From Pseudomonas lundensis (GTDB lineage: Bacteria > Pseudomonadota > Gammaproteobacteria > Pseudomonadales > Pseudomonadaceae): 64,000 nt of DNA. The position numbers were made by a program, and so were the translations under genes. Under the pieces are notes generated by a model. The model searched no databases, was not told the DNA's origin, and saw only the letters and a list, made by a program, of their open reading frames with translations. Within the stretch, counting starts at the first letter, position 1. Every line of letters begins with the position of its first letter. Shown here in pieces: positions 43,273 to 53,870 of the stretch. The stretch spans positions 62,001 to 126,000 of the forward strand of contig NZ_JYKY01000003.1 in assembly GCF_001042985.1 (NCBI RefSeq), in the 5' to 3' direction.

Positions 43273-44053
43273 TTTTCTGGTTTACGCCCTGCTGGCAGGC
43301 TTGGCTTTGGCGATGGTAGCAGGGCCTTTGGGCTCGTTTGTGGTGTGGCGGCGCATGGCCTATTTTGGCGATACGCTGTCCCACGCGGCCTTGTTGGGCG
43401 TAGCGCTGGGTTTCTTGCTGGACATCAGCCCGGCCATTGCCGTGACGGTCGGTTGCCTGTTGCTGGCCATCCTCTTGGTGACCTTGCAACAACGGCAACC
43501 ACTGGCTTCAGACACGCTTCTGGGAATTCTCGCACCCAGCACCTTGTCCCTCGGCCTGGTCGTACTAAGCTTCATGCATGAAGTGCGAATCGACCTGATG
43601 GCCTACCTGTTCGGTGACCTGCTGGCGATCAGCCCGACCGACCTGATGTGGATCGTGGGCGGCAGCGCCGCGGTACTGGCGCTATTGGTCGCATTGTGGC
43701 GGCCCTTGCTGGCGATTACAGTGCACGAAGAGCTGGCCATGGTCGAAGGCTTGCCCGTCGCCGCATTGCGCATGACCTTGATGCTGTTGATTGCTGTCGT
43801 GATTGCCGTGGCAATGAAAATTGTCGGGGTGCTGTTGATTACATCGCTGCTGATCATCCCGGCAGCGGCGGCTCAACGCCATGCCCGTTCCCCTGAGCAA
43901 ATGGCCCTCGGGGCCAGCGTTCTGGGGATGATGGCCGTGTGTGGTGGCCTTGCGCTGTCATGGTTCAAGGACACACCGGCTGGCCCTTCGATTGTGGTCT
44001 GTGCCGCTGCACTGTTTCTGCTGAGTTTTGTTCTGCCCCGTCGAGGGGTGTAG
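43265..44053 (+). CDS. znuB: Zinc ABC transporter permease
   Basis: A 262-residue ABC-3 family permease with about eight membrane segments ([60 protein letters not shown]). The motif [15 protein letters not shown] is typical of metal permeases. It forms the channel for ZnuA-delivered zinc. Translation is coupled to znuC by an 8-base overlap. Confidence 0.95.
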   Translation: MADFLVYALLAGLALAMVAGPLGSFVVWRRMAYFGDTLSHAALLGVALGFLLDISPAIAVTVGCLLLAILLVTLQQRQPLASDTLLGILAPSTLSLGLVVLSFMHEVRIDLMAYLFGDLLAISPTDLMWIVGGSAAVLALLVALWRPLLAITVHEELAMVEGLPVAALRMTLMLLIAVVIAVAMKIVGVLLITSLLIIPAAAAQRHARSPEQMALGASVLGMMAVCGGLALSWFKDTPAGPSIVVCAAALFLLSFVLPRRGV

Positions 44054-44090
44054 ACTTGCTCGTTTTTTGCGCACTTAGAGAGCCGCAGGA

Positions 44091-44807
44091 ATGAAGCTGT
44101 TCAATTACCGTTATGTGCTTCTGGTCGCATTTTCCGTGCTGCTGGGCGCCTGCCAAAGCACACCGTCTGCCGACCAGCTCGCGCAGCAGCAACGCGCTGC
44201 AGCCATCGCTCAGCTGGAGCAAAACCTGGCCAGCAGCGAACTGGCGACCGCCGAAGACGAACTGGCGGCCCTGCAAGCGCAAACCCCGGACGACCCCCAG
44301 TGGGTGCAGTACCAGCGCCAACTGGCCGAAGCCTACCTGCAACGCAGTCAAATCTACCTGCAAAAGGGTGATGTGAATGCGGCTGCCACGGCCCTGAGCC
44401 GCGCCCGCACCCTGATGCCCAAAGCGCCGGCGCTAACCAGCGGCGTCAACAGCGCCATTGCCCATGCACGCAAAGCCGAACTGGACAAGGCAGAAGCCGC
44501 CCTCAAAGCGGCTGAAAAACGGCCACCGGCCAAGGTCATCGACCCGGCAGCAGAGAGCACCACCGTTGCGCTGAACATCACCGATATCAAGAAACTTCGC
44601 CATCAACTGGACCTGATCGCGCAGGACATCGTCAATTATCAGTGCGCCGTGACGTTACAAGTGCCGCGCACCGCCGATTACCCATGGCTGGCGACCCTGA
44701 TCACCAAACGCGTTAAAAAGCTCAACCCCGGCTTCGACTTCAAACTTGATCGCCACATCGTGCGCCACGTCCCGGCGCAAATGGTGCTGATTCCAAGCAA
44801 GCCTTAA
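44091..44807 (+). CDS. TPR-like lipoprotein of unknown function
   Basis: A 238-residue lipoprotein (lipobox VLLGACQST). Helical repeats (QLAEAYLQRSQIYLQKGDVN, AATALSRARTLMPKAP) are TPR-like. The C-terminal domain (ITDIKKLRHQLDLIAQDIVN, PRTADYPWLATLITKRVKKL) is unknown. In PAO1 the counterpart lies just downstream of znuB, as here. Its start is 37 bases after the znuB stop, so it may belong to the zur-znuCB transcript and play a zinc-related envelope role; this is inference. A bidirectional terminator follows. Confidence 0.78.
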   Translation: MKLFNYRYVLLVAFSVLLGACQSTPSADQLAQQQRAAAIAQLEQNLASSELATAEDELAALQAQTPDDPQWVQYQRQLAEAYLQRSQIYLQKGDVNAAATALSRARTLMPKAPALTSGVNSAIAHARKAELDKAEAALKAAEKRPPAKVIDPAAESTTVALNITDIKKLRHQLDLIAQDIVNYQCAVTLQVPRTADYPWLATLITKRVKKLNPGFDFKLDRHIVRHVPAQMVLIPSKP

Positions 44808-44825
44808 CCGACAGGCTCCAGACGT

Positions 44826-44865
44826 AAAAAAACGCGCTTGCAGGCTCTGCAAGCGCGTTTTTTTT
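44826..44865. terminator. Bidirectional terminator between lipoprotein gene and katE
   Basis: AAAAAAACGCGCTTGCA and TGCAAGCGCGTTTTTTTT form a long perfect stem with a short loop, with A- and T-runs on both sides, between convergent genes. Confidence 0.93.
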
Positions 44866-44875
44866 CAGGCTCACC

Positions 44876-47014
44876 TTATGCCGGGATTGCTTTGGCCTTC
44901 GGCTCGCGCGCCCAGACACGATGCTGGCCAATGGCAGCAAAGAACGCCTTGAAGTCCTTGGCATCCTTGAGCACCAACAGCCCCTCATCCGCCTGCAAAT
45001 GCAGCACATCCAGCAACTGCTTGGCTTCGCCGTGCAGCGCAATCGCTTTCAGGTGTTTGTAGGCTTCCAGTACGTAATGCAAAGCTACGCCATCGCCGCT
45101 GAGCGCTTTGATCGATGCTGCGCCGCCCGGCACGTACACCGCGTCGAAAGCCACCGAGGGCATGCCTTCCATCGACGCATCCACTGGCAACGCCTTGCCA
45201 TCCGCTGTTTTCACAGGCGCTGAAGTCGGCCCGAGCAGCTTGGCATGCGCGCCTTCAGCCGCCAGCGCCTGCTTGAGTGCATCAATCGCGGCACCCTCGA
45301 CGCCGTTGGCAGCCAAAATCGCCACTTTGCGAGTTTTGATATTGCCTGGCAGCAGGTTGGCCTGGCTTAGCGCAGGGGACTGGCTAACCGTGGTTGCGCG
45401 AGCCTCCACCGTGCCGGCTTTAGGCGCTGGCAGACCGAGGTTTTCAGCCACACGCTTGGCCAGTTCGAGATCGATGTTGGCCAAAATCTCGTTTACCTGA
45501 CGCGCGCGGATGTGTTCGCGCTCCACCTTGCCCAGCTCAAAGCTATACGCCGCAATGATGTGCTCTTGCTCGTGCTTGCTCATGCTGTGGAAAAACAGCC
45601 GTGCCTGGGAGAAGTGGTCGCTGAACGACTCACTGCGCTGGCGAATCTTGTTCGCATCAATACGCTCAGGGTAGCTTTCAAAACCGCCATCCTGTGCCGC
45701 TGGAGGGGTTTCTTTCGGCCAGCCGCCATCAATCGAGTTAGGCTCGTAAGACGCCCGACCTTTATGAATGGTGCTGCGGTGCTGTGCATCACGCTGGTTG
45801 TTATGGAACGGCGCGACCGGGCGGTTGATCGGGATCTCATGGAAGTTCGGCCCGCCCAAACGGCTGATCTGCGTATCGGTGTACGAGAACAGACGACCTT
45901 GCAGCAACGGGTCATTCGAGAAATCGATACCGGGCACGATATGACCGGGGCAGAACGCAACCTGCTCGGTCTCGGCAAAGAAGTTATCCGGGTTACGGTT
46001 GAGCACCATTTTGCCCAGAGGCGTGATCGGCACCAGCTCTTCCGGGATCAATTTGGTCGGATCAAGGATGTCGAACTCGAACTTGTGCTCGTCTGCTTCG
46101 GCAATGATTTGAACGCCCAGCTCCCACTCCGGGTAATCGCCGACTTCAATCGACTCCCACAGATCACGGCGATGGAAGTCGGTGTCTTTACCGGCCAGTT
46201 TTTGCGCTTCGTCCCACACCAGTGAGCAGGTGCCAGCACTTGGGCGCCAATGGAATTTGACGAAGTTGGATTTACCTTCGGCGTTGACCAGCCGGAAGGT
46301 ATGCACGCCAAAACCTTGCATGCTGCGCAGGCTTTTCGGGATGGCGCGGTCAGACATCGCCCAGATAACCATGTGCGCGGACTCGGGCACCAGTGAAACA
46401 AAATCCCAGAACGTGTCGTGGGCTGAACCGCCGGTAGGAATTTCGTTATGCGGCTCAGGTTTTACTGCGTGTACGAAGTCAGGGAATTTGATGGCGTCTT
46501 GAATGAAAAAAACCGGCATGTTGTTGCCGACCAGATCGAAGTTGCCTTCATCGGTAAAAAATTTCACGGCAAAACCGCGAACGTCGCGCACCGTATCACC
46601 CGACCCGCGAGGTCCTTGCACCGTGGAAAAACGCACAAATACCGGGGTTTTCTTGCTCGGGTCTTGCAGGAAACCCGCCTTGGTCAGGGCGGTGTGGGCT
46701 TCGTACGTCTGAAAGTAACCATGAGCGCCGGTGCCCCGGGCGTGGACGATACGTTCTGGAATGCGTTCGTGGTCAAAATGCGTGATCTTCTCGCGCATGA
46801 TGAAGTCTTCAAGCAACGAAGGGCCTCGGGCGCCGGCTTTCAAGGTGTTTTGATTGTCTGAAATCTTCACCCCTTGATTGGTGCGCAACGCCTGATCGGT
46901 AGCGTCATCCCGGAAGCGTTCCAGGCTGTCCAGTTTGACGTTCGTGTTGCCACGATCCAAGGTGTCGGTGCCGGCCATCTGGCTCTTGTTCGAAGACGGT
47001 TTTTTGGTACTCAT
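44876..47014 (-). CDS. katE: Large-subunit catalase HPII
   Basis: A 712-residue clade 2 catalase. The haem distal His is in [18 protein letters not shown], the distal Asn in [15 protein letters not shown], and the proximal Tyr in [15 protein letters not shown]. The C-terminal 150 residues form the flavodoxin/DJ-1-like domain that only the large catalases have ([20 protein letters not shown]). It degrades hydrogen peroxide in stationary phase. AAGGAG lies 9 bases before the ATG. In PAO1 katE is elsewhere, so its place between znu and met genes is a local insertion or rearrangement. The divergent gene is metN. Confidence 0.95.
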   Translation of the reverse strand: MSTKKPSSNKSQMAGTDTLDRGNTNVKLDSLERFRDDATDQALRTNQGVKISDNQNTLKAGARGPSLLEDFIMREKITHFDHERIPERIVHARGTGAHGYFQTYEAHTALTKAGFLQDPSKKTPVFVRFSTVQGPRGSGDTVRDVRGFAVKFFTDEGNFDLVGNNMPVFFIQDAIKFPDFVHAVKPEPHNEIPTGGSAHDTFWDFVSLVPESAHMVIWAMSDRAIPKSLRSMQGFGVHTFRLVNAEGKSNFVKFHWRPSAGTCSLVWDEAQKLAGKDTDFHRRDLWESIEVGDYPEWELGVQIIAEADEHKFEFDILDPTKLIPEELVPITPLGKMVLNRNPDNFFAETEQVAFCPGHIVPGIDFSNDPLLQGRLFSYTDTQISRLGGPNFHEIPINRPVAPFHNNQRDAQHRSTIHKGRASYEPNSIDGGWPKETPPAAQDGGFESYPERIDANKIRQRSESFSDHFSQARLFFHSMSKHEQEHIIAAYSFELGKVEREHIRARQVNEILANIDLELAKRVAENLGLPAPKAGTVEARATTVSQSPALSQANLLPGNIKTRKVAILAANGVEGAAIDALKQALAAEGAHAKLLGPTSAPVKTADGKALPVDASMEGMPSVAFDAVYVPGGAASIKALSGDGVALHYVLEAYKHLKAIALHGEAKQLLDVLHLQADEGLLVLKDAKDFKAFFAAIGQHRVWAREPKAKAIPA

Positions 47015-47322
47015 CAGACTTCACTCCTTGTAGGCAAAAGCCCCATGGGCCGGGCTTTGTAGACAAATCTCCCGAAACGGGATGTGAGTTGCTTCAGGGT
47101 CTGTTCCCGTTTGATCGCCGCCGCTTTCATTGAAACGTGAACAGACCCTAGTACTGACTTGTCACCCTTAGCGGCGTTCCTTTTTTCTGACCTTTGATCG
47201 TCTTATTGCCAAATCGATGGTTGGAGCGCAAATAAATGCTAAGAACCTCTATACGGACAGGCTAAAATGCGCGCCCGGCTAACCGCTGATCTTATTTTTT
47301 CGCGCCCCACAAGGTTCGCTAC
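47015..47322. other. Divergent promoter region between katE and metN
   Basis: About 310 bases without a gene. I see no SAM riboswitch or T-box structure and no MetJ-like repeat. The metN-proximal end is AT-rich (TTATTTTTTCG just before the Shine-Dalgarno AAGG). Confidence 0.6.
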
Positions 47323-48330
47323 GTGATTGAGTTCCATAACGTTCATAAAACTTACCGGGTCGCCGGTAAGGACATTCCCGCGCTGCACTCCACCAGTTTG
47401 CGTGTCGAGAGCGGCCAGGTATTTGGTCTGATTGGCCATTCCGGTGCGGGTAAAAGTACATTGCTGCGCCTGATTAACCGCCTCGAAACACCGAGCGGCG
47501 GACAGATCATCGTCGACAACGAAGACGTCACGGCGATGGATGGCAACGGCCTGCGCCGTTTCCGTCAGCAAGTCGGCATGATCTTTCAGCACTTCAACCT
47601 GCTGGCCTCCAAGACCGTGGCGGACAACGTCGCGCTGCCTCTGACGCTGGCCGGTGAATTGTCCCGCAACGAAATCGACAAACGCGTCGCTGAACTGCTG
47701 GCGCGGGTAGGCTTGTCCGACCACGCCAAAAAGTACCCGGCGCAACTGTCAGGCGGCCAGAAACAGCGCGTGGGTATCGCCCGCGCCTTGTCCACCCAGC
47801 CAAAAGTGTTGCTCTGCGACGAGGCCACCAGTGCCCTCGACCCGCAAACCACGGCTTCGGTGTTGCAGCTACTGGCCGAAATCAACCGTGAGTTGAAGCT
47901 GACCATCGTGCTGATTACCCACGAAATGGACGTTATCCGTCGCGTGTGTGACGTGGTGGCGGTCATGGATGCGGGCAAGATCGTCGAGCAAGGCCCTGTG
48001 GCCGACGTGTTCTTGCACCCCAAGCACCCGACGACCAAACGCTTCGTGCAGGAAGACGAGCAGATCGACGAAAGCGAACAGCGTGACGACTTCGCTCACG
48101 TGCCAGGCCGTATCGTGCGCCTGACGTTCCAGGGCGAATCCACCTACGCGCCATTGCTGGGCACCATCGCCCGTGAAACCGGGGTGGACTACAGCATCCT
48201 GGCCGGTCGTATCGACCGCATCAAAGACACCCCTTATGGGCAACTGACCCTCGCCATCACCGGTGGCGACATGGAAGCTGCTTTCGCGCGCTTCACCGCC
48301 GCAGACGTACATATGGAGGTGTTGCGCTAA
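47323..48330 (+). CDS. metN: D/L-methionine ABC transporter ATP-binding protein
   Basis: A 335-residue ABC ATPase. Walker A is [13 protein letters not shown], the signature is [15 protein letters not shown], Walker B is [14 protein letters not shown] and the switch is ITHEMDVI. The last 90 residues form the NIL domain ([20 protein letters not shown]) through which methionine inhibits the transporter. The start is a GTG at 47323 with AAGG 9 bases upstream. The metI ATG overlaps its stop by one base. Confidence 0.95.
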   Translation: MIEFHNVHKTYRVAGKDIPALHSTSLRVESGQVFGLIGHSGAGKSTLLRLINRLETPSGGQIIVDNEDVTAMDGNGLRRFRQQVGMIFQHFNLLASKTVADNVALPLTLAGELSRNEIDKRVAELLARVGLSDHAKKYPAQLSGGQKQRVGIARALSTQPKVLLCDEATSALDPQTTASVLQLLAEINRELKLTIVLITHEMDVIRRVCDVVAVMDAGKIVEQGPVADVFLHPKHPTTKRFVQEDEQIDESEQRDDFAHVPGRIVRLTFQGESTYAPLLGTIARETGVDYSILAGRIDRIKDTPYGQLTLAITGGDMEAAFARFTAADVHMEVLR

Positions 48331-49004
48331 TGGAAACCCTCTTGAGCTTCTTTTCCAACATCGACTGGTACGAAATCTGGCTGGCCTCCGTCGACACCCT
48401 GATCATGCTCGGCGGTTCGCTGCTGTTTACGGTGTTGCTCGGTTTGCCGCTGGGCATTCTGTTGTTCCTGTGCAGCCCGCGCCAACTGCTGGAACAGAAA
48501 GCCCTGTATTCGGCCCTGTCGTTCGTGGTGAACATTCTGCGTTCGCTGCCGTTCATCATCCTGCTGGTCGTGATGATCCCGTTCACCGTCCTGATTACCG
48601 GCACCTCGCTGGGCGTCGCCGGTGCGATTCCGCCATTGGTCGTGGGGGCCACGCCGTTCTTTGCGCGCCTGGTCGAAACGGCGTTTCGGGAAGTGGACCG
48701 CGGCATCATCGAAGCCACTCAGGCAATGGGCGCCAACACGCGTCAGATCATTACCAGTGCGTTGTTGCCTGAAGCACGTCCCGGTATCTTTGCGGCAATT
48801 ACGGTGACAGCCATTACGCTGGTCGGCTACACCGCCATGGCGGGTGTGGTTGGCGCGGGCGGTCTGGGCGATCTGGCCATCCGCTTTGGTTATCAGCGCT
48901 TCCAGCCTGACGTGATGATCGTGACAGTGGTGCTGTTGCTGATTCTGGTGCAAATTCTGCAAACCGTTGGCGATCGGCTGGTGGTGCACTTTTCGCGCAA
49001 GTGA
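48330..49004 (+). CDS. metI: Methionine ABC transporter permease
   Basis: A 224-residue permease with five membrane segments and the family signature EAARP-like loop (IIEATQAMGANTRQIITSAL, PEARPGIFAAI). It is coupled to metN by a one-base overlap. A 7-bp hairpin lies between it and metQ. Confidence 0.95.
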   Translation: METLLSFFSNIDWYEIWLASVDTLIMLGGSLLFTVLLGLPLGILLFLCSPRQLLEQKALYSALSFVVNILRSLPFIILLVVMIPFTVLITGTSLGVAGAIPPLVVGATPFFARLVETAFREVDRGIIEATQAMGANTRQIITSALLPEARPGIFAAITVTAITLVGYTAMAGVVGAGGLGDLAIRFGYQRFQPDVMIVTVVLLLILVQILQTVGDRLVVHFSRK

Positions 49005-49031
49005 GCGCGACCCTCGTTAATAAACGTAACC

Positions 49032-49049
49032 GCCAGCCTACGGGCTGGC
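49032..49049 (+). promoter_or_regulatory. Intercistronic hairpin between metI and metQ
   Basis: GCCAGCC, a TACG tetraloop, then GGCTGGC: a 7-bp stem 27 bases after the metI stop. Such stems often protect the downstream part of an mRNA, so that more binding protein than permease is made. Confidence 0.5.
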
Positions 49050-49086
49050 AGGCGCCTGAAGTCAGGTGTTCACAAGGAGTTGCTGG

Positions 49087-49857
49087 ATGAAGAAGTTATT
49101 TGCTGCGGTCGCCGCTGTTGCGGCATTTTCAGCCCACGCGGGCGATCTGACGGTGGCGGCCACCCCGGTGCCGCACGCCGAAATCCTTGAATTCGTGAAG
49201 CCAGCCTTGGCCAAAGAAGGCGTCAACCTCAAGGTCAAGGTCTTCACCGACTACATCCAGCCCAACGTGCAAGTTGCCGAAAAGCGCCTGGATGCCAACT
49301 TCTTCCAGCACCAGCCCTACCTGGATGAGTTCAACAAGGCCAAGGGCACCCACCTGGTCAGCGTGGCCAACGTTCACCTTGAGCCGCTGGGCGCTTACTC
49401 GTCCAAGTACAAAAAGCTTGAAGAACTGCCCAATGGCGCAACCGTGGTGATCCCCAACGACGCCACCAACGGCGGCCGTGCCCTGTTGCTGCTGGACAAG
49501 GCGGGCGTGATCAAGCTCAAAGACTCGACCAACATTCTCTCGACGATTAAAGACGTTACTGAGAACAACAAGGGCCTGAAATTCCGTGAACTGGAAGCGG
49601 CCACCATCCCGCGTGTGCTCACCCAGGTAGACCTGGCGCTGATCAACACCAACTACGCGCTGGAAGCCAAGTTGGACCCGGAAAAAGACGCACTGGTGAT
49701 CGAAGGCAGCGACTCGCCTTACGTGAACATTCTGGTGGCTCGCCCGGACGACAAAGATTCGGCTGATATGAAGAAACTGGTTGATGCGCTGCACACGCCG
49801 CAAGTGAAAGCGTTCATCAATGAGAAGTACAAAGGCGCCATCGTTCCGGCGTTCTAA
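49087..49857 (+). CDS. metQ: Methionine-binding protein (MetQ/NlpA family)
   Basis: A 256-residue periplasmic binding protein. The signal peptide ends near FSAHAGDLTVAATPVPH; unlike E. coli MetQ it has no lipobox Cys, so it should be free in the periplasm. Family features are EILEFVKPALAKEG, FTDYIQPNVQVAEKRLDANF, FQHQPYLDEFN and VIPNDATNGGRALLLLDKAG. AAGGAG stands 8 bases before the ATG. It supplies MetNI. Confidence 0.94.
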   Translation: MKKLFAAVAAVAAFSAHAGDLTVAATPVPHAEILEFVKPALAKEGVNLKVKVFTDYIQPNVQVAEKRLDANFFQHQPYLDEFNKAKGTHLVSVANVHLEPLGAYSSKYKKLEELPNGATVVIPNDATNGGRALLLLDKAGVIKLKDSTNILSTIKDVTENNKGLKFRELEAATIPRVLTQVDLALINTNYALEAKLDPEKDALVIEGSDSPYVNILVARPDDKDSADMKKLVDALHTPQVKAFINEKYKGAIVPAF

Positions 49858-49879
49858 TGCCTCAGACCCTCGCCTGATC

Positions 49880-49932
49880 GCTGCCGCAGGCTGTGAGCTT
49901 TGATCCGCAAGCTCGCAGCCTGTGCCCGCAGC
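49880..49932. repeat. REP-like intergenic inverted repeat
   Basis: GCTGCCGCAGGCTGTGAGCT pairs imperfectly with AGCTCGCAGCCTGTGCCCGC across a short loop (TTGATCCGCA). The GCTGCCGCAGGCTGCGA-type core is, from memory, a common intergenic repeat of the P. fluorescens/putida lineage. It lies between convergent metQ and the SCO1 gene and can act as a terminator. Confidence 0.65.
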
Positions 49933-49944
49933 AACCGCTTTGCC

Positions 49945-50580
49945 TTATCTCCTTTCGACCAAACCCGGCAACTGGGCAACCATTTTCTGGTTGTTGAACG
50001 GTGCGCGGATGAAACCCCGCTGAGTGCCGTCCGGGCCAATCAGCGCCAGATTGCCACTGTGGTCGACCGTGTAGTTGGGTTTGCTGGTATCCGCCGGAAT
50101 GAACGGAATACTCACCGCATTGGCCAGGGTTTGCAGCTCTTCAATCGAACCGGGCGTCAGGCCCACGAACTGCGGATCGAAGTAACCCAGGTACTGCTTG
50201 AGCTGCTGCGGCGTATCACGGTTCGGATCGACGCTGACCAGCACGATTTGCAGTTTGTCTTGCGCGGCTTTGGGCAGATCACTTTTGATCTGACGCAGCT
50301 GGGCCAGGGTGGTCGGGCAAATATCGGGGCAGAAGGTGTAACCGAAGAACAACACGCTCCACGTGTCGGTCAGTTCATTCATCTGCACCGGCTGACCGTC
50401 CTGATTGGTCATCTTGATTGCCGGTAACGGACGGCTCTGCGGCAGCAGAATGATGCCCGCATCGATCAGCGCCGTATTGTCGCTCTGGCTTTTGCCGGAC
50501 ATGATTTTGTTAAACGTCAGGCCCATGACCAATGCCACCAGCGCAACGAGGATGTAGACGGTTTTTTGAGTTTTAGTCAT
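49945..50580 (-). CDS. SCO1/SenC family copper chaperone
   Basis: A 211-residue membrane-anchored thioredoxin-fold protein. The N-terminal anchor is [20 protein letters not shown]. The copper-binding motif is [16 protein letters not shown] and the distal His is in [16 protein letters not shown] proteins load the CuA centre of cytochrome oxidase subunit II, which is encoded in the same cluster. Its ATG overlaps the ctaB stop (ATGA), so it is the last gene of the minus-strand cox unit. Confidence 0.93.
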   Translation of the reverse strand: MTKTQKTVYILVALVALVMGLTFNKIMSGKSQSDNTALIDAGIILLPQSRPLPAIKMTNQDGQPVQMNELTDTWSVLFFGYTFCPDICPTTLAQLRQIKSDLPKAAQDKLQIVLVSVDPNRDTPQQLKQYLGYFDPQFVGLTPGSIEELQTLANAVSIPFIPADTSKPNYTVDHSGNLALIGPDGTQRGFIRAPFNNQKMVAQLPGLVERR

Positions 50581-51476
50581 AGGTTCAACACTGAGTAATG
50601 GTCGACAAGCAGCGCGATGAACAACGCGAACAGGTAGTAAATAGAGTACTTGAAGGTGTTGATCGCGGCGTGCGGCAGGGTGCCACGGTACAGCACCCAC
50701 GCCCAATACAGAAAGCGTGCGCCCAACCCTAGCGCACACACCAGATAGAGCAAGCCGCTCATGCGAATCACAAACGGCAGCAGGCTCACGGCCAGCAGCA
50801 CACAGGTGTAAAGCAGGATGTGCAACTTGGTGTACTGCTCACCATGGGTCACGGGCAGCATGGGAATGTCGGCTTTCGCGTATTCAGATTTGCGATGGAT
50901 CGCCAGCGCCCAAAAGTGCGGCGGGGTCCAGGCGAAGATAATCAGCACCAACAGCAGCGGTTCGGCAGTCACATGCCCGGTCACGCAGACCCAGCCCAAC
51001 AGCGGCGGCGCAGCCCCGGCCAGCCCGCCGATCACGATGTTCTGCGGCGTGGCGCGCTTGAGAAAACCTGTGTAAATCACTGCATACCCCAACAACGACG
51101 CCAGGGTCAGCCAGGCCGCCAGTGCATGGGTGAACACCCATAACACCCCCAACCCCGACACGGACAACAACAGGGCGAACGCCAGCGCAGAACCCGCTGA
51201 AATCCGGCCCTCGGCCAACGGACGCTTTTGAGTACGCGCCATCAGCGCATCAATGCGCCGGTCCACCACATGATTGACCGCCGCAGCGCCTGCGGCACAC
51301 AAACCAATGCCCAGATTGCCAAAGACCAGCACCGTCCACGGCACACCTGCGCGCGTGGCGAGGAACATGCCCACCAACGAGGTGATGAGCATCAACATCA
51401 CCACTTTGGGTTTAGTCAGCTCCAGGTAGTCGCGCCAGGACGCCGGACGTGAACGCTCAACGGTCAAGGTCGCCAT
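50577..51476 (-). CDS. ctaB: Protohaem IX farnesyltransferase (haem O synthase)
   Basis: A 299-residue UbiA-family prenyltransferase with nine membrane segments. The substrate motif is [20 protein letters not shown], with the Asp-rich site, and the second is [19 protein letters not shown]. It makes haem O, the substrate of the haem A synthase encoded by the preceding gene, whose end overlaps its start by 13 bases. A cyoE paralogue is expected elsewhere for the bo3 oxidase. Confidence 0.94.
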   Translation of the reverse strand: MATLTVERSRPASWRDYLELTKPKVVMLMLITSLVGMFLATRAGVPWTVLVFGNLGIGLCAAGAAAVNHVVDRRIDALMARTQKRPLAEGRISAGSALAFALLLSVSGLGVLWVFTHALAAWLTLASLLGYAVIYTGFLKRATPQNIVIGGLAGAAPPLLGWVCVTGHVTAEPLLLVLIIFAWTPPHFWALAIHRKSEYAKADIPMLPVTHGEQYTKLHILLYTCVLLAVSLLPFVIRMSGLLYLVCALGLGARFLYWAWVLYRGTLPHAAINTFKYSIYYLFALFIALLVDHYSVLNL

Positions 51477-52543
51477 GGCAGTTCTCCTTTAAGCATGATC
51501 GAGCCGGGCACCGGTGGCCGAGGACTGAAACGCCAGCGGGCAAGACGCGGTGCCTTGACCCTGACCAGTGCCGTACGTGCGTGGTAGTTGACCAGCACCA
51601 GCGTCAACAACAGGGCCGCGCCGCCAGCGTTATGCGCCACGGCAACCGCCAGGGGCAGACCGAACAGCACGTTGCTGATCCCCAGACTCACTTGCAGGCC
51701 CAGCGCCAGCATCAGTAACCCCGCCAGCCGCGTCATGCCCACCCGCCGCAGCTGCCAGGCCAGCCCCAACAGCACCACCGTGAGCACCAGCGCGCCCAAA
51801 CGGTGGGTGAGATGAATCGCTGTGCGCGCGTCGCTGTCCAGTTGGCCGCCCAAATAGTTCGGCCCTATGTGTTGGGTCAGATGAAAACCGTTGGCGAAAT
51901 CGGCCGACGGCCACCATTGACCGTGGCACGTCGGCAGGTCGACACACGCCACGGCGGCGTAGTTGGAACTGACCCAGCCGCCCAGCGCGATTTGTCCAAT
52001 CGCCAGCACCAGCCCGGCAGTCGCCCAACGCTGTAAACGGCGGGGCACGGCAAGCGCTGGCAGCACGCCCGATAAACGCAGGGTCAGCAAAAACAGCAAA
52101 CTCAAGGTCGCGAAACCGCCCAGCAAATGCCCGGTCACCACCTGCGGCCAGAGTTTGAGCGTGACGGTCCACATGCCAAAGGCCGCCTGCGCCAGCACCA
52201 CCAACAGAATGAACAACGGCAATTTGAGTGGCTGGCCGGGCAGTGTGCGCTGGCGCCAGGCCCGCGCCGCCAACAGCACAATCACCAGCGCCAGGGTGCC
52301 TGCGAAATAGCGATGCACCATCTCGCTCCGGCCTTTTTCGACGTGTACCGGGGTGTCGGGAAAGTGCCGTTGCGCATGCGCCAGTTGTGCATCGGTTTTG
52401 GGCACGCTGATGAAGCCATAGCAGCCGGGCCAGTCCGGGCAACCCAGCCCGGCGTGGGTCAAACGGGTGTAGGCACCGAGTAACACCACCACCAGTGCCA
52501 GCACGGTGGCAAGTAATGCGAGACGAAATCCGGCTTTGGCCAT
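51464..52543 (-). CDS. ctaA: Haem A synthase (CtaA/COX15)
   Basis: A 359-residue membrane protein with eight helices. Conserved haem-ligand and substrate residues lie in [54 protein letters not shown] and [20 protein letters not shown]. The Cys pair CPDWPGC is visible. It oxidises haem O to haem A for the aa3-type oxidase. Confidence 0.94.
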   Translation of the reverse strand: MAKAGFRLALLATVLALVVVLLGAYTRLTHAGLGCPDWPGCYGFISVPKTDAQLAHAQRHFPDTPVHVEKGRSEMVHRYFAGTLALVIVLLAARAWRQRTLPGQPLKLPLFILLVVLAQAAFGMWTVTLKLWPQVVTGHLLGGFATLSLLFLLTLRLSGVLPALAVPRRLQRWATAGLVLAIGQIALGGWVSSNYAAVACVDLPTCHGQWWPSADFANGFHLTQHIGPNYLGGQLDSDARTAIHLTHRLGALVLTVVLLGLAWQLRRVGMTRLAGLLMLALGLQVSLGISNVLFGLPLAVAVAHNAGGAALLLTLVLVNYHARTALVRVKAPRLARWRFSPRPPVPGSIMLKGELPWRP

Positions 52544-52553
52544 GACGGTTTTC

Positions 52554-53147
52554 CTACCCGATGTTGGACAGTTTCAACAGGTGGCGCAGGTCGTTGAGCA
52601 CGTCCTTGCCTTTGACACTGGGGTCGTAACGCAGCACCAGATTGCCGTGCGGGTCGATGATCCACAGCTGAGCGCCGCCATTGCCCTGCGCGCCCCGGGT
52701 ATACGCTGGCAAGTCCATCGCGTAACGCTGCAACTGCGGGTATTCGCGTTGCAGCCTTGCCACATAGTCAGCGTCCAGCGCCTGCGCGCTCGCCAGCGCA
52801 TGGGTGGCACGGGAGGCATCGCGGCCCAGGCCGATCTGTATCTGCCGTGCCAAGTACACCAATTGCTGACACGCCACCGTGCAGGTTTGTGGCGCGGTCA
52901 CCAGCAACTGCCAGCGCTGCTCGTCCGTTTGCACGCCCAGCTCAGCGCGGGTCGGGCCGTTACCTATCAGTTCACCGTGATAGCTGCGGCTTTCGGGCAC
53001 CCAGAACTTGAGCGTGTACATCCCGGTGGCCAACACCATCGGGCCGATGGTCAGCAACAGAATAAGGATCAACTGCAGCCGTCCACGGCGCCGCGAAGCC
53101 GGTGCCGCGTGGTGAGCCGTTTCAGACGGATTGATGGCCGTTCCCAT
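52554..53147 (-). CDS. Conserved membrane-anchored protein of the cox cluster
   Basis: A 197-residue protein with one anchor (LILILLLTIGPMVLATGMYT) and a soluble domain (RWQLLVTAPQTCTVACQQLVYL, GAQLWIIDPHGNLVLRYDPS) that looks like a thioredoxin/SCO-like fold. The TCTVAC cysteines stand where a redox or copper site would be. In PAO1 a like-sized gene stands at the same place. It may help oxidase assembly. The ATG at 53147 overlaps the end of the SURF1 gene by 26 bases. Confidence 0.75.
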   Translation of the reverse strand: MGTAINPSETAHHAAPASRRRGRLQLILILLLTIGPMVLATGMYTLKFWVPESRSYHGELIGNGPTRAELGVQTDEQRWQLLVTAPQTCTVACQQLVYLARQIQIGLGRDASRATHALASAQALDADYVARLQREYPQLQRYAMDLPAYTRGAQGNGGAQLWIIDPHGNLVLRYDPSVKGKDVLNDLRHLLKLSNIG

Positions 53148-53859
53148 GGCGCTTCTCCCGAGCGTTATGCCAACCGAGGTACCCATAAAGCCCGCACAAC
53201 GCCAGCGCCATGGCGAACCATTGCACGGCATACGCGGTGTGTTTTTCCGGGCCCATGCCCGTGGCGATCACTGGCCAGTCGGCCTGATACGCCGCAAGGC
53301 CGGGCGCAATACGCACTTCATCGTTAAAACCGCTTCGCCCCAGCTCAGCCCACACCTTGGCGGGGAAGACTGCCGTCACCAGCCGCGGCCAGTTACCCGT
53401 GGCCGGGTCGGCCTGCAGCTGGAAGGGCGTACCGGGCGACTCATACACCCAGCCTTCCAGCTCCACTAATTGATCCGGGGTACTGAACACCGGCGGCGTG
53501 CGCCGACTGGGCCATTCGATCCAGCCCCTATTGAGCAACAGCCACTGGCCACTGGCCTGATCCTGAAAAGGCTGCAACAGCTCCACCCCGACCTTGCCCT
53601 CTCGCACCCGGTTGTCCAGCAGCAGGCTGTGCTGCGCATCCAGATGCCCACGCAACTGCACACGGCGGAAAGCGGGCGTTGAGGTGCTCATTAATTGGCC
53701 CACATTGAGGGGCGCGGCGGCCCGGTGTACGGCATAGCTGTCGAGCAGGGTGCGTTTTTGCTCGGCACGCCCCAGCTGCCAAACCCCCAGAAACACCAGC
53801 ACCGGCAAAAGCGCCAGTACCACCACGGTGGGCACACGTCCGGGCGCGAAGGCGGCCAT
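53122..53859 (-). CDS. SURF1 family oxidase assembly protein
   Basis: A 245-residue protein with a membrane segment at each end (VVVLALLPVLVFLGVWQLGR and WFAMALALCGLYGYLGWHN). The typical SURF1 pattern is visible: LGVWQLGRAEQKRTLLDSY, LLNRGWIEWPSRR, YAVQWFAMA. SURF1 helps insert haem A into subunit I. The start at 53859 is chosen because the membrane segment follows it at the usual distance. Confidence 0.9.
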   Translation of the reverse strand: MAAFAPGRVPTVVVLALLPVLVFLGVWQLGRAEQKRTLLDSYAVHRAAAPLNVGQLMSTSTPAFRRVQLRGHLDAQHSLLLDNRVREGKVGVELLQPFQDQASGQWLLLNRGWIEWPSRRTPPVFSTPDQLVELEGWVYESPGTPFQLQADPATGNWPRLVTAVFPAKVWAELGRSGFNDEVRIAPGLAAYQADWPVIATGMGPEKHTAYAVQWFAMALALCGLYGYLGWHNAREKRHGNGHQSV

Positions 53860-53870
53860 GGTCGCGGCGT

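Noticed and set aside
47015..47322. Possible SAM riboswitch before metN
   Set aside because: No conserved riboswitch helices or metJ-type repeats are visible in the leader, and the leader before the GTG is short on structure.
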